From assembly GCA_003142815.1 (NCBI GenBank), contig PLNP01000017.1:1-49409 (forward strand): 49,409 bases of DNA, read 5' to 3'. Every line of letters starts with the position of its first letter. Position 1 is the first letter of the stretch. This stretch comes from Rhodanobacteraceae bacterium (GTDB lineage Bacteria > Pseudomonadota > Gammaproteobacteria > Xanthomonadales > Rhodanobacteraceae). The notes beneath the pieces were generated by a model. It was given only the letters and a program-made list of their open reading frames with translations, ran no database searches and had not been told where the DNA came from. Below are positions 1 through 8,400 of the stretch, in pieces. The translations under genes were made by a program, and so were the position numbers.

Positions 1-117
1 CGGGAAAGCCGGAGCGGTTCACTTTCGCATTGTCCGGTGCCGTCAGTCTTGTGGATCAATAGGTTAAACCAACTATTTGGGGGACATCCGCCCACCAGAA
101 TTTCAAAGATTTACGAT

Positions 118-141
118 AAGCCGGCCTTGTGCCGGCTTTTT
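118..141 (+). terminator. Rho-independent terminator-like hairpin
   Basis: An 8-bp perfect stem (AAGCCGGC / GCCGGCTT) with a 5-nt loop is followed by a T tract. The gene it would terminate lies off or at the left edge and was not recognised. Confidence 0.7.
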
Positions 142-298
142 CGTGTCTGCCTAGTATCAGCAAAACGGGGAAGCAAGCATTTTCCCTTGGGACGTCGTCA
201 CCACGTGCTTGACATGTTTCGCAACGAAGCTCTCTACACTGACAAGCTCATTGTCAGGAATCGAGATCACCGTTCATTTATGCGCGCAGGTGCAGCTC

Positions 299-648
299 TT
301 AGCGTGACAGCTCGCCTCCCGCGCCGGTCTGCATGTCGATGGCGTAGATGCCCTGGCCGTTGCTGGCATAGGTGAAGCGAATGGCCAGCTTCCCGGCGTA
401 GTTCTTCGCCTGCGCAACACCTTCAGTCAGCGGTTCGTCCCACGCCTTGGCCTCGGCGACAGCCAGTTTGTGATTCCTGTAGACCAGCACGTAATCGGCG
501 GTCAACCCCTTGCCGCGCCGCCCATGCCCTTCAATGCGACCGGGGGTGATGTGTGCTCACGCCGGATGCGGCTGCCCTCCACCACGCCCCAGCCCGCCGC
601 TTTCAAAGCAGGATCAACGTGCTCGGCGCGGGTCTCGGCTTCGTTCAT
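299..648 (-). pseudogene. hsdR: Truncated, frameshifted type I restriction subunit HsdR (N-terminal remnant)
   Basis: Only the first ~115 residues of a type I restriction R subunit (EcoEI-like N-terminal nuclease domain) can be read. The start codon (ATG at 648) lies 2 nt behind the stop of the upstream toxin gene. The first stretch (MNEAETRAEHVDPALKAAGW) is in frame. Near 548-556 the frame must shift by one base to continue into ITPGRIEGHGRRGKGLTADY and the conserved VAEAKAWDEPLTEGVAQAKN segment, which carries the E-x-K nuclease residues. A stop at 299-301 ends the reading frame after GELSR, about 700-900 residues short of a normal HsdR. Both lesions are visible in the sequence, so the gene is dead. 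The rest of the operon (hsdM, hsdS) is not in the window. The identification rests on remembered family sequence, with good confidence. Confidence 0.8.
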
Positions 649-650
649 GG

Positions 651-977
651 TCAGTGGTAATCATCTTCGCGCTGGTGACGCACTGCCAGTACGGTGACGG
701 TTTTATCGTCTTCAATCTCAAACAGGGCCACATATCCGGACGCCCCAAACGAGATCACCAATTCGCGCAGGAAGGTATTTCCAGCAGTGGCTTTGCGACA
801 ACTGAATGGCGAAATCTCAAGCAGGGTAATGCCATTGCGGACGGCATCCAGGGCACGTTCGGCGACAACCCAATCGCCGGCATCGCCGGTATCTCCCGCA
901 TTGCGTTTCAGGATGAATTCGTAAAGGCTGTCCAGATCGGCTTGTGCATCCTGCGTGAAGCGAACCCGGAAACTCAT
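651..977 (-). CDS. RelE/ParE family toxin of a type II toxin-antitoxin pair
   Basis: A 108-aa basic protein with the RelE/ParE fold signature: an N-terminal strand 'FRVRFTQDAQADLDSLYEFI', a central helix, and a C-terminal strand pair ending 'VTVLAVRHQRED'. RelE-type toxins cleave ribosome-bound mRNA, while ParE types poison gyrase; the sequence alone does not decide which. Its ATG overlaps the antitoxin stop by 4 nt (ATGA at 974-977), the classic translational coupling of antitoxin-first TA operons. The hsdR remnant follows 2 nt downstream, so the TA pair was embedded in a restriction operon. Length is normal and no lesion is visible, so it may still act as an addiction module although the restriction gene is broken. 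Confidence 0.85.
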   Translation of the reverse strand: MSFRVRFTQDAQADLDSLYEFILKRNAGDTGDAGDWVVAERALDAVRNGITLLEISPFSCRKATAGNTFLRELVISFGASGYVALFEIEDDKTVTVLAVRHQREDDYH

Positions 978-1249
978 GCAGTTTTTTTCTTGACTTTGGC
1001 TTTGGCCAATCGCGATGCAAGACCTTTCATGACATCACTCGACAAAACATAGGCGTCCGTACGCTTGGCTTTGTCGCGCGATGCGAGCCCGCGCGCGATG
1101 AATTCATCCTGCGCCTTGCGGCGTTCTATGTTTGCCCGTACCGATTGCTCGACGAAACTGGACAGGCTTTCGCCATCCAGCAAGACATCTTCTGCCGCTT
1201 GCCGCAGGGCCGGGTCGACCCGCAGCGACGGAAACGTGGCGGTTTTCAT
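974..1249 (-). CDS. Antitoxin partner (ribbon-helix-helix-like, YlcI/YnfO type)
   Basis: This 91-aa protein begins MKTATFPSLRVDPALRQAAE. The N-terminal strand followed by two helices (to about residue 45, 'SLSSFVEQSVRANI') fits a ribbon-helix-helix DNA-binding domain. The lysine-rich C-terminus would be the toxin-binding part. I chose the internal ATG at 1249 because family homology begins there; the upstream in-frame start at 1303 would add 18 unlike residues. It is coupled to the toxin by a 4-nt overlap. RHH antitoxins normally repress their own promoter, which would lie at about 1250-1310. The exact family name is from memory. Confidence 0.75.
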   Translation of the reverse strand: MKTATFPSLRVDPALRQAAEDVLLDGESLSSFVEQSVRANIERRKAQDEFIARGLASRDKAKRTDAYVLSSDVMKGLASRLAKAKVKKKTA

Positions 1250-1389
1250 GGATTTCCCATTGCGTTGTAATTGCGACGCATCATCGCGCAAGCGACAATC
1301 CATCGCAATGGGTTGAATGCTGATCTGTCGTTCAATTTGTCAACATCACACTCTGTCCCGAACCCTCATCCGGCGCTTCGCGCCACCTT

Positions 1390-1428
1390 TCTCTCCCACG
1401 GGGACTTCCTTCGGTCGCCGGAGGGAGA
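1390..1428 (-). repeat. 39-bp intergenic repeat, second copy inside lhr
   Basis: These 39 bases are the perfect reverse complement of 7017-7055. The copy lies in the spacer between the antitoxin gene and the halogenase-like gene. It resembles the '(C)TCTCTCCC...GGGAGA' dispersed intergenic repeats of xanthomonads. Apart from this, the 1304-1494 spacer holds no recognised feature. Confidence 0.85.
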
Positions 1429-1494
1429 CGGGAAAGCCGGCTGAACTTCGACGCTAATCAGGAACCGGCAAGCCATCGGCTGCCCCCTCCAATC

Positions 1495-2841
1495 TCACGC
1501 GCCATCCACCGGCGTGGTTCCTCCGGTAAATGCGACCTTCGCCTGCGCCAGCCGGTAACGACGTTCCGCCCACCAACGGCGGCGATCGCGCAGCGAGCAA
1601 AATGCGTAGATCACGCGGAACAAGTGCAGTCGCCACCACACGGGACGCGAGTCAAACAGGTCGCCGGCCAGCATCGAGATGACGCCTTGCTCGACCTGCC
1701 AGGTGTTGCGCGGCGAGCGAAACATCTGCTGCATCACCGGCGAGTTGAACCGGTAGATGAAGAACGAGAAGCGGCGCATGCCGGCGCGCAGACGCTTTTC
1801 CAGACGCTGTTGCAACGCGATTTCACGCGCCGGTTCCTTGAGCGCGGCATCGACCACGGCGGCGATCTGCTCGGCGCCGCTCATGGCCAGATACACGCCG
1901 GATGAAAACACCGGGTCGAGGAATGCGAACGCATCGCCGACCAGCATCCAGCCGGGGCCGCCGATCATCGTCGCGTCGTAGGAATAGTTGCCGGTGACGC
2001 GGACTTCGTCGTCGATCAATTGCGCCTGCTCAAGTCGCGTCCACAGCGCGGGGTTTTGCTTGAGCGTCTCGAACAGGAATTCGGTGGTGCGTCCGCGCCG
2101 TTGTTTCAGATATTCCGGGCGGCACACCGCGCCGACGCTCATCACGCCGTTCGGCAGCGGGATCATCCACATCCAGCCGTAATCGAAGTTGTAGATGCTG
2201 ATGTTGCCGGCATCCTCGCCTGCGCGGTATTGGGCGTTGCGAAAATGGCCGAAGATCGCCGCGCTCTGATGCTGCGGATTCTTTTGCTTGAGCTTGCGCT
2301 TGCCGGCGAGGAACGCATCGCGGCCGCTGGCGTCGAGCACGTAGCGCGCCTGCACGGTGTATCTGCGGCCGTCGTCACTGCGCACGCTGATGCGCGTATC
2401 GCGCGGCGCGTGTTGTTCGACGGCGACGACTTCGGTGCCCTCGCGCGCGTCGACACCGTTTTCGCGGGCGTGCTCGAACAGCATCTTGTCGAAATCCTGT
2501 CGCCACACCTGGAACGCATGCGGCGGGCTGTTGCCGAGAGCGCGCGCGAACGCGAAGGTGTTGTAGCCGCGTTCGTTGTCGGCCTCGAAATCCGCACCGG
2601 CCTTGAACACACCGAGCGCGCGCACCTTGTCCAGCACGCCCAGACGCTCGAACACCGGCAAGTTCATCGGCAGCAGCGATTCGCCAATGTGGAAACGCGG
2701 ATGGCGCGCCTTCTCCATCTGCACCACCTTCAAACCGCGTCGCGCCAGCAACGTCGCAGCCGTGCTGCCGCCAGGGCCGCCACCGATCACCAGCACATCG
2801 CACGCCTCATCGGCCAACACGGCCTTGCTGTCTTCACCCAT
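1495..2841 (-). CDS. FAD-dependent oxidoreductase, flavin-dependent halogenase family
   Basis: 448-aa flavoprotein. The N-terminal Rossmann motif 'VIGGGPGGSTAATLLARRG' binds FAD, 'FHIGESLLP' is the second conserved stretch, 'GWMWMIPLPNG' contains the W-x-W-x-I-P motif of flavin-dependent halogenases, and 'GPGWMLVGDAFAFLDPVFSSG' is the FAD diphosphate-ribose motif. The family oxidises or halogenates aromatic or pyrrole substrates; the substrate here cannot be told. I start it at ATG 2841, which follows a GGGGAG stretch, rather than the upstream TTG at 2862. It appears monocistronic, with no halogenase partner (flavin reductase, carrier protein) beside it. Catalytic halogenation is unproven: many family members with this motif are hydroxylases or reductases. 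Confidence 0.8.
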   Translation of the reverse strand: MGEDSKAVLADEACDVLVIGGGPGGSTAATLLARRGLKVVQMEKARHPRFHIGESLLPMNLPVFERLGVLDKVRALGVFKAGADFEADNERGYNTFAFARALGNSPPHAFQVWRQDFDKMLFEHARENGVDAREGTEVVAVEQHAPRDTRISVRSDDGRRYTVQARYVLDASGRDAFLAGKRKLKQKNPQHQSAAIFGHFRNAQYRAGEDAGNISIYNFDYGWMWMIPLPNGVMSVGAVCRPEYLKQRRGRTTEFLFETLKQNPALWTRLEQAQLIDDEVRVTGNYSYDATMIGGPGWMLVGDAFAFLDPVFSSGVYLAMSGAEQIAAVVDAALKEPAREIALQQRLEKRLRAGMRRFSFFIYRFNSPVMQQMFRSPRNTWQVEQGVISMLAGDLFDSRPVWWRLHLFRVIYAFCSLRDRRRWWAERRYRLAQAKVAFTGGTTPVDGA

Positions 2842-3023
2842 GCCCCACACTCCCCAATGCAAAGCGCGCTAGCGTACGGAGCGCCTTGCGCGGCGTCCAG
2901 CGGCCCACATCGGACGTGGGAGAATGCCGCCCGCTGCGCGTGAGCGCTGGCAAACGAGCCAGTGGAAAATGAAACCTTTTTTCCAGAGCTGCCCGATTTT
3001 CCTTCCACCCAAGAGGTCGGTCA

Positions 3024-3518
3024 ATGACACAACGTATCGATTACAAAAAGGTTGGCCCCGACGCGTTCGACGCGATGTTGGGCATCGAGGCGTGCGTGCA
3101 TCGCTCGGAACTGGAGCCATCGCTGCTTGAACTGGTGAAAACGCGCGTCTCGCAGATCAACGGCTGCGCGTATTGCCTGGACATGCACACCCGCGATGCG
3201 CGTGTGGCGGGTGAAACCGAACAGCGGCTGTACCTGTTGTCGGCCTGGCGCGAGGCGCCGGTCTACTCCGACCGCGAGCGCGCAGCGCTGGCCTGGGCTG
3301 AAGCCGTGACGCAAATATCGACCAGCCACGTGACCGATGATCTGTATGTGGAGGTTCGTCGCCACTTCGATGAGAAAGAACTGGTGGATCTGACGCTTGC
3401 GGTCATCGGCATCAATGGCTGGAATCGACTGGCGATCGCGTTCCGCACCGAGCTCCCGCCTGGCACGCCCGGTGTCGGCGGCCACGGGGTCACCGACCCT
3501 GCCGTCCGGCGAACATGA
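3024..3518 (+). CDS. Carboxymuconolactone decarboxylase / AhpD-like protein
   Basis: 164-aa protein of the AhpD-like fold. The redox motif C48-x-x-C51-x-x-x-H55 lies in 'INGCAYCLDMH', as in alkylhydroperoxidase AhpD and its many uncharacterised relatives. The following 'ERAALAWAEAVTQI' and the C-terminal 'DLTLAVIGINGWNRLAIAF' are the usual family helices. Such proteins reduce peroxides or serve as disulfide reductants in the cytoplasm. The gene stands alone, divergent from the halogenase-like gene, with a 182-bp shared intergenic region. Start is ATG 3024 behind an 'AAGAGGTCGGTCA' Shine-Dalgarno. Confidence 0.88.
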   Translation: MTQRIDYKKVGPDAFDAMLGIEACVHRSELEPSLLELVKTRVSQINGCAYCLDMHTRDARVAGETEQRLYLLSAWREAPVYSDRERAALAWAEAVTQISTSHVTDDLYVEVRRHFDEKELVDLTLAVIGINGWNRLAIAFRTELPPGTPGVGGHGVTDPAVRRT

Positions 3519-3548
3519 CGCTTGCCGCAGGCGGCGCTGCGCGCAACA

Positions 3549-4166
3549 TCACGCGGCGAGCATTTCAACCCGGATGACCTGCGGATCGTCGGCATGTTCC
3601 AGCAGCAAGCAGCGCACGCGCGATTGCCAGGCGTTGGCAAATGCGGCCGCGGCTACGCGATCGTCGGGGTTCTGCATCACCGCGCCGAGCAATGCGCCCT
3701 GCTGCGGCGTCGCGGGTACCGACTGAAGATCGAGTTTCACTGCAACACGCGCGCCGGTATCGGTGCGCTCAAACACGATCGCTTCGCCCTCGCGCTGGCT
3801 GGCATAGCTCAGCAAACCGCTGCGTCGATGGCGGCTACCGAGGCCATGAAAGCCGTTTTCGGCGGCCGCGCCGGTCAGCAGGGTCAGCACTTGACCGATC
3901 ACACCGGTGACGCCTTCGTCGCATGGCGCCGGCATGCGCACCGTTACCCCGCCGCGCTCGGCTGGAACCCCGGGGTATAGAGCGGCCAGCGCAGCACGGC
4001 CGGTCAAGAAAGCGCCGGCGACCGTCGGACATGAATGCCCGGCCAGACGCACGGCATCGGCGTAGCAATAGTCCAGCTCGCCGTCACTGGACGCACCCAG
4101 AAAGAGCGCCAGCGGATCACGCGTACGCACCACCGGTGCGTCTTTGTAGAAGTCGGGGAAACTCAT
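3549..4166 (-). CDS. FmdE-like domain protein of unknown function
   Basis: 205-aa protein. The motif 'LAGHSCPTVAGAF' (H44, C46) matches the metal-binding G-H-x-C-P segment of FmdE-like domains (formylmethanofuran dehydrogenase subunit E family), which bind zinc or haem. The remainder, including 'FHGLGSRHRRSGLLSYAS', is not assigned to a pathway; a role in methanofuran chemistry is unlikely in this organism. The start at 4166 is preferred because GAGGG lies upstream and the 20 extra residues of the longer ORF look non-coding. A DUF2249 gene lies 116 bp upstream on the same strand. DUF2249 proteins often occur near nitric-oxide or redox functions, so the pair may work together; this is inference. 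Confidence 0.65.
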   Translation of the reverse strand: MSFPDFYKDAPVVRTRDPLALFLGASSDGELDYCYADAVRLAGHSCPTVAGAFLTGRAALAALYPGVPAERGGVTVRMPAPCDEGVTGVIGQVLTLLTGAAAENGFHGLGSRHRRSGLLSYASQREGEAIVFERTDTGARVAVKLDLQSVPATPQQGALLGAVMQNPDDRVAAAAFANAWQSRVRCLLLEHADDPQVIRVEMLAA

Positions 4167-4282
4167 TGAACAACCCTCGTTGATGGCGCCGTGTCGTTGC
4201 CGCATAGCGCAGGATGGGTTTGCCAAACGTCATGATGCTCGCGCGACAGCGTCAGCAACGCTGCCTATGCGCGGCATCGGCG

Positions 4283-4507
4283 TCAGGCCACCACGTCGAA
4301 GTCGATCACCACCGCACCCGCGTCGTTCTGACGGTAATTGATCCGCACGTGTTCACCGAAGCGCTCGCGCAATTGATTGAGCAGCGGCAGCGGGTCGTGA
4401 TCGTTGACAAAACGCATGGTTTCGCCCGGCTCGAGCGCGCCAAGCGCGCCGAAAATGGCCGAATGACGAAACCGCCGGGCCACGCCGCGGGCGTCAAAGA
4501 TATGCAA
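4283..4507 (-). CDS. DUF2249 domain protein
   Basis: 74-aa protein covering one DUF2249 domain: an N-terminal 'IFDARGVARRFRHSAIFGAL', then 'ALEPGETMRFVNDHDPLPLL' with the conserved H-D-P, then 'VRINYRQNDAGAVVIDF'. The domain is small, cytoplasmic and TusA-like in shape. It is often found beside hemerythrin or nitrite/NO-related genes, but its reaction is unknown. No ATG exists in this frame between an upstream stop and the domain, so a TTG at 4507 is the likely start. No clear Shine-Dalgarno precedes it, so the N-terminus is uncertain. It probably forms a unit with the FmdE-like gene downstream. Confidence 0.7.
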   Translation of the reverse strand: MHIFDARGVARRFRHSAIFGALGALEPGETMRFVNDHDPLPLLNQLRERFGEHVRINYRQNDAGAVVIDFDVVA

Positions 4508-4780
4508 GGTAGCGCCCGCTTCAGCGCTGAACGGGGGAGACGGCCTCGCTTCAAGAGGATGAAGTGGTCAGCGTACGCCGCGATGGAATATCGGCCCTGA
4601 CCTGGATCAAATCCCGCCGCGGAATCCCGTGAGGAGGATCAGATTCCCAGCCGATTGCGGCGCGACGCTGCATCGCCCCGGCTCGAGCTGAACGGCTGCT
4701 TGGTGCGCAGCGGACATCGGATTTGCATTCAGGAAACCGCTTCTATAGTCGGCTTCTCTATTTCTACTTGGAGAACTCTG

Positions 4781-5326
4781 ATGAAGCTGCACTTCCTGGC
4801 GTTTGTGCTCGCACTGGCCGCGCTCCCTGTTGCGGCCCAGCTCCCTAAGGCCACTGAGGTTCCGCCCGGCGCAATGGCTCCTTCTGACGTCGATTTCATG
4901 CGTACCGCCGATGCCGCGAACATCGATCAGATCATGCTCGGGCGCCGCGCGTCGTCTCGCGCGAAAATTCCCGGCGTGCAGTCGCTCGCCGACAATGTTG
5001 CCACCAGCCACGGAAAGGCGGACGCCGCGCTGCGCCTGCTTGCCGGCGTGAAACATGTCGATCTGCAGCACCGTCCTACCGAGCGGGGTCAGGCGGAAGC
5101 CGACCAGCTGGTACGCAGGGATGTGCCCACCGAGCGCATGTATGTCGAGGATGTGGTGCGCGACTGCGACGACCTGATCGCGCTCTTTGAGAACGCGAGC
5201 GCCAACAGCGAGGATCCGGATATCCGCAAATTCGCCAATACGATGCTGCCCGCGTTGCACGACCACCAGCGTCAGGCAACGGACTTGATGGCGGGTCAGC
5301 GATGGTCGACGGATCAGCGCGATTGA
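4781..5326 (+). CDS. Exported DUF4142 family protein
   Basis: 181-aa protein with an N-terminal signal peptide (MKLHFLAFVLALAALPVAAQ, cleavage near A19). It is followed by the four-helix ferritin-like DUF4142 region ('DVDFMRTADAANIDQIMLGR ... SLADNVATSHGKADAALRLL ... FANTMLPALHDHQRQATDLM'). The family is periplasmic or outer-membrane associated and uncharacterised. Start ATG 4781 follows TTGGAGAAC. The gene is monocistronic. The preceding 4508-4780 region holds only its likely promoter; 'TATAGTCGG' around 4744 might be a -10 element, but I do not rely on it. Confidence 0.8.
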   Translation: MKLHFLAFVLALAALPVAAQLPKATEVPPGAMAPSDVDFMRTADAANIDQIMLGRRASSRAKIPGVQSLADNVATSHGKADAALRLLAGVKHVDLQHRPTERGQAEADQLVRRDVPTERMYVEDVVRDCDDLIALFENASANSEDPDIRKFANTMLPALHDHQRQATDLMAGQRWSTDQRD

Positions 5327-5446
5327 TCCAATCTCTGAGTCTCTGAAACGCGCAGCGACCGGCGCATCTCGCAGCGGCCGCGTCGATCGCTGGACGTCAC
5401 GCAAACCACTCCGTAGCCTATTCGTTTGGATAAGGCCAAGCGTCGC

Positions 5447-8400
5447 CTACTCCTCCTCACCAACCCGCGTCATGACCGGCGTGCGCGCGGTGCCGCGCAG
5501 CAACTTCATCCGCGCCGCATATTCCGCCGCAGCGTCCATGGTTTCCAGCATCGTGGTCTGTCCGGCGACGAGTTTGGCCACCGCTACGCCGTCGCGATAG
5601 AGCACGCGCGAACCGACCAGGCGCGGCACGTTGTCCCCCGCAATCACGCTACCCACGAGGTTCAACGGGTCCACGCCACAAACGCAAACCCAGGTTTCGT
5701 TCGGTGCACGCTTGCGCAGGCCGCGCAGCGCGCCGATCGCGTCGGGTAACGCGAACTGCTCGCCGGAAATGCCGGCGACAAAACGGCCGCCGCGGATTTC
5801 GCCGCGTGCTTCGAGGCGGTGATAGACGCGCAACAGATCGCGCCATGGCGGCAGCCAGTCGGCTTCGTGGGCGAGCATTCGCCAGCACACGACGCCGTAG
5901 CGCCGCAGCAGAATGCGCGCGGCATGCTCGACCGCTTCCGCATCGAGCGGCGGCAGTCGGCGCGAGGATTCCAGGGCGACGACCGCGCGACGCCGAACCA
6001 GCGACCAACGGCCCGCATCGGCGATGCCAAACAACGCAGTGCGGCGACCCTGTCGGCGCCGCGTCGATGGTCGTTTCGACGACGGCACCAGCAATGCGCG
6101 CATGCCGCTGAAGCTGTCCGAGTTGATCAAGCCCGCGGCGACGAGTTCGCCGAGCGCGTCCTCAAGCTCGGTATGCAGCAGCCGTGTGCCACCCTGCAAT
6201 TCGTCGAAGAACGACGCGCCGTGCGCGGCAAGGTGATCGGCGACCCCCTGCGCGCGCGACGACAACGACAGCGCCACACCCGGCGCAAGCCCGCCCAAGC
6301 GCAGCCACGCGTCGAGATTGCGCCGCTGCAACAGCACGGTCGGCGTCGCCCGCACCGGACCGGCGACGCGTTCGCCGGCACTCGCCTTGCGTCCACGCAA
6401 ACGCGCCCAGACGACGCGCCCGGCGAGACACAGATCGTCGAGCCACGCGATCTCGTAACCCGCAATACGTGCCGGCAGGAGTTCGCTTTCCCAGGCGGAC
6501 GCGGCGGCCTCGAAACCTTCGAGTTGGGCGAGCACGCCGGCCAGCGCATCGGGTCCGCTGACTTGCGTGCCCGGCGCGACGCGCTGCCATTCGAACAGGA
6601 AGCGCATGAAGTCGCGCGGCTCGACCGGTTCGATCTCGCGGCGCAGGCGTTTGACCGTGTAGCGATGGATGCGCGCGAGCAGATGGCGTTCGCACCATTC
6701 GATCTCGCTGTCGGCCACGAGCGCTTCCATCGAGAAGCGGCCGCGCATCACGAAGCCTTCCGATTCGAGCGCGAGCAGTGCGATGCCGATGTCCTGCTGC
6801 GCGATGCCGAGCGAGGCGGCGAGCGCGCTCGCGCGCGCCGGCCCGAGCGCGGTCATGCGCGCGCGCAATACGTCGACGAGCGCGTCCTCGCGTGTCCACG
6901 AAACGGCGGCGTATTCGGCGGGCGCGTCGATTGCGGGTTCGCGTCGGGCATCCGGAAGGATCGCGTCGAACTGCGGCAGGCGTTCGGCCGGAATCCAAAT
7001 CGCTGTCTTTAGCCCCTCTCCCTCCGGCGACCGAAGGAAGTCCCCGTGGGAGAGAGGGCTAATCAAGAGCCTGCATGTGCGTCGATCCGCAGCGAGCGTC
7101 GCGAGCCAGCCCGCCCAGCCAACCGTCGCGCGCGCCTCGGCGTCGGTGATGAAAGCAACGCCCATCAGCGCCGCGTGCAGCTCGTCCGATGACCGTGCTT
7201 CCGGCCACGCTTCTTCGCGTACCGCGGCGATCGCGTCGGGATCCAGCCGACCGAGATCGTCCGCACTCTCGGGATCGCTCCAGCGCCGGCTCGCGACCGC
7301 CTGGGTGCGACGCTCCTCGAGTGGCGCGTCGTCGAGGTACGCATACGGCCGTGCACCAAGCACCTCGGCCGCGAGCGGTGACGGGCCGGTCAAGTCGCGC
7401 GCGACGATGCACGTCGTGCCCTGTTCCAACCCTTGCAGCAGCGCGATCAATCCGTCGATGTCCATCGCGCCATGCAGGCAATCGTGCAGGGTCTGCTCGA
7501 CCAGCGGATGATCCGGAATCTCGCGCTCGCCGACGAGATTCTCCGCGCACGCGACCTGATCCGGGAACACCGTCGCCAGCAGGTCTTCGGACTTCATGCG
7601 CTGCAACTGCGGCGGCACCTTGCTGCCGCCCTGGAAACGCGGCAAGGCGAGCGCACAGGTCGCGTTCCAGCGCCAGCGCACGCCGAACATCGGTGCGTCG
7701 AGCAAGGCCTGGATCAGCACGTCGCGCACCGATGCCGAATGCAGGTAGCGCGCGACGTCCTCGAGTGGAAAGCTGTGGCTGGTCGATAGTGACAGCACGA
7801 TCGCGTCCTCGGTGGCCGCGGCTTGCAGCTCGAAATTGAACTTGCGACAGAAACGCTTGCGCAGCGCCAGTCCCCAGGCGCGATTGACGCGGCTGCCGAA
7901 TGGCGAATGGATGATCAGCTGGGTGCCGCCGGACTCGTCGAAGAAGCGCTCCATCGCGAGTTCGCGCTGGGTCGGCAGCACGCCGAGTGCGACTTTCGCG
8001 GAGCCGAGGTAGTCGACGATCTGGCGCGCGGCGGCGGCGTTCACACCGACCTCATCGACCAGCCACACCTCTGCTTTTGTAGGAGCGCCGCAGGCGCGAC
8101 CTTGTTTCGCGACCGTGAGGTGCATAGTCGCGACTTCGCCGCTCCTGCAACGAGGATCGTCGAGGCGATCGGAGATTTCCTGACGCAAGCGCGAAACCGC
8201 AAACGACAGCTCATCGCTGCGCCCTGGCGCCTCGCCGAGCCAGAACGGGATCGTTGGCGGCGCGCCCTGCGCGTCCTCCACTCGCACGCGCCCGCGCTCG
8301 ATGCGCAGGATGCGGTACGACTGGTTGCCGAGCTGGAAGATATCGCCGGCGATGCTTTCGACCGCGAAATCCTCGTTGACGCTGCCGACCCTCGTCGCCT

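Noticed and set aside
1-117. Possible tRNA or tmRNA 3' end (CCACCA-like bases near 92)
   Set aside because: No acceptor stem, T-arm or anticodon arm could be built.
37-375. 112-aa plus ORF at the left edge
   Set aside because: It runs through a terminator hairpin and into the hsdR remnant on the other strand; coding is implausible.
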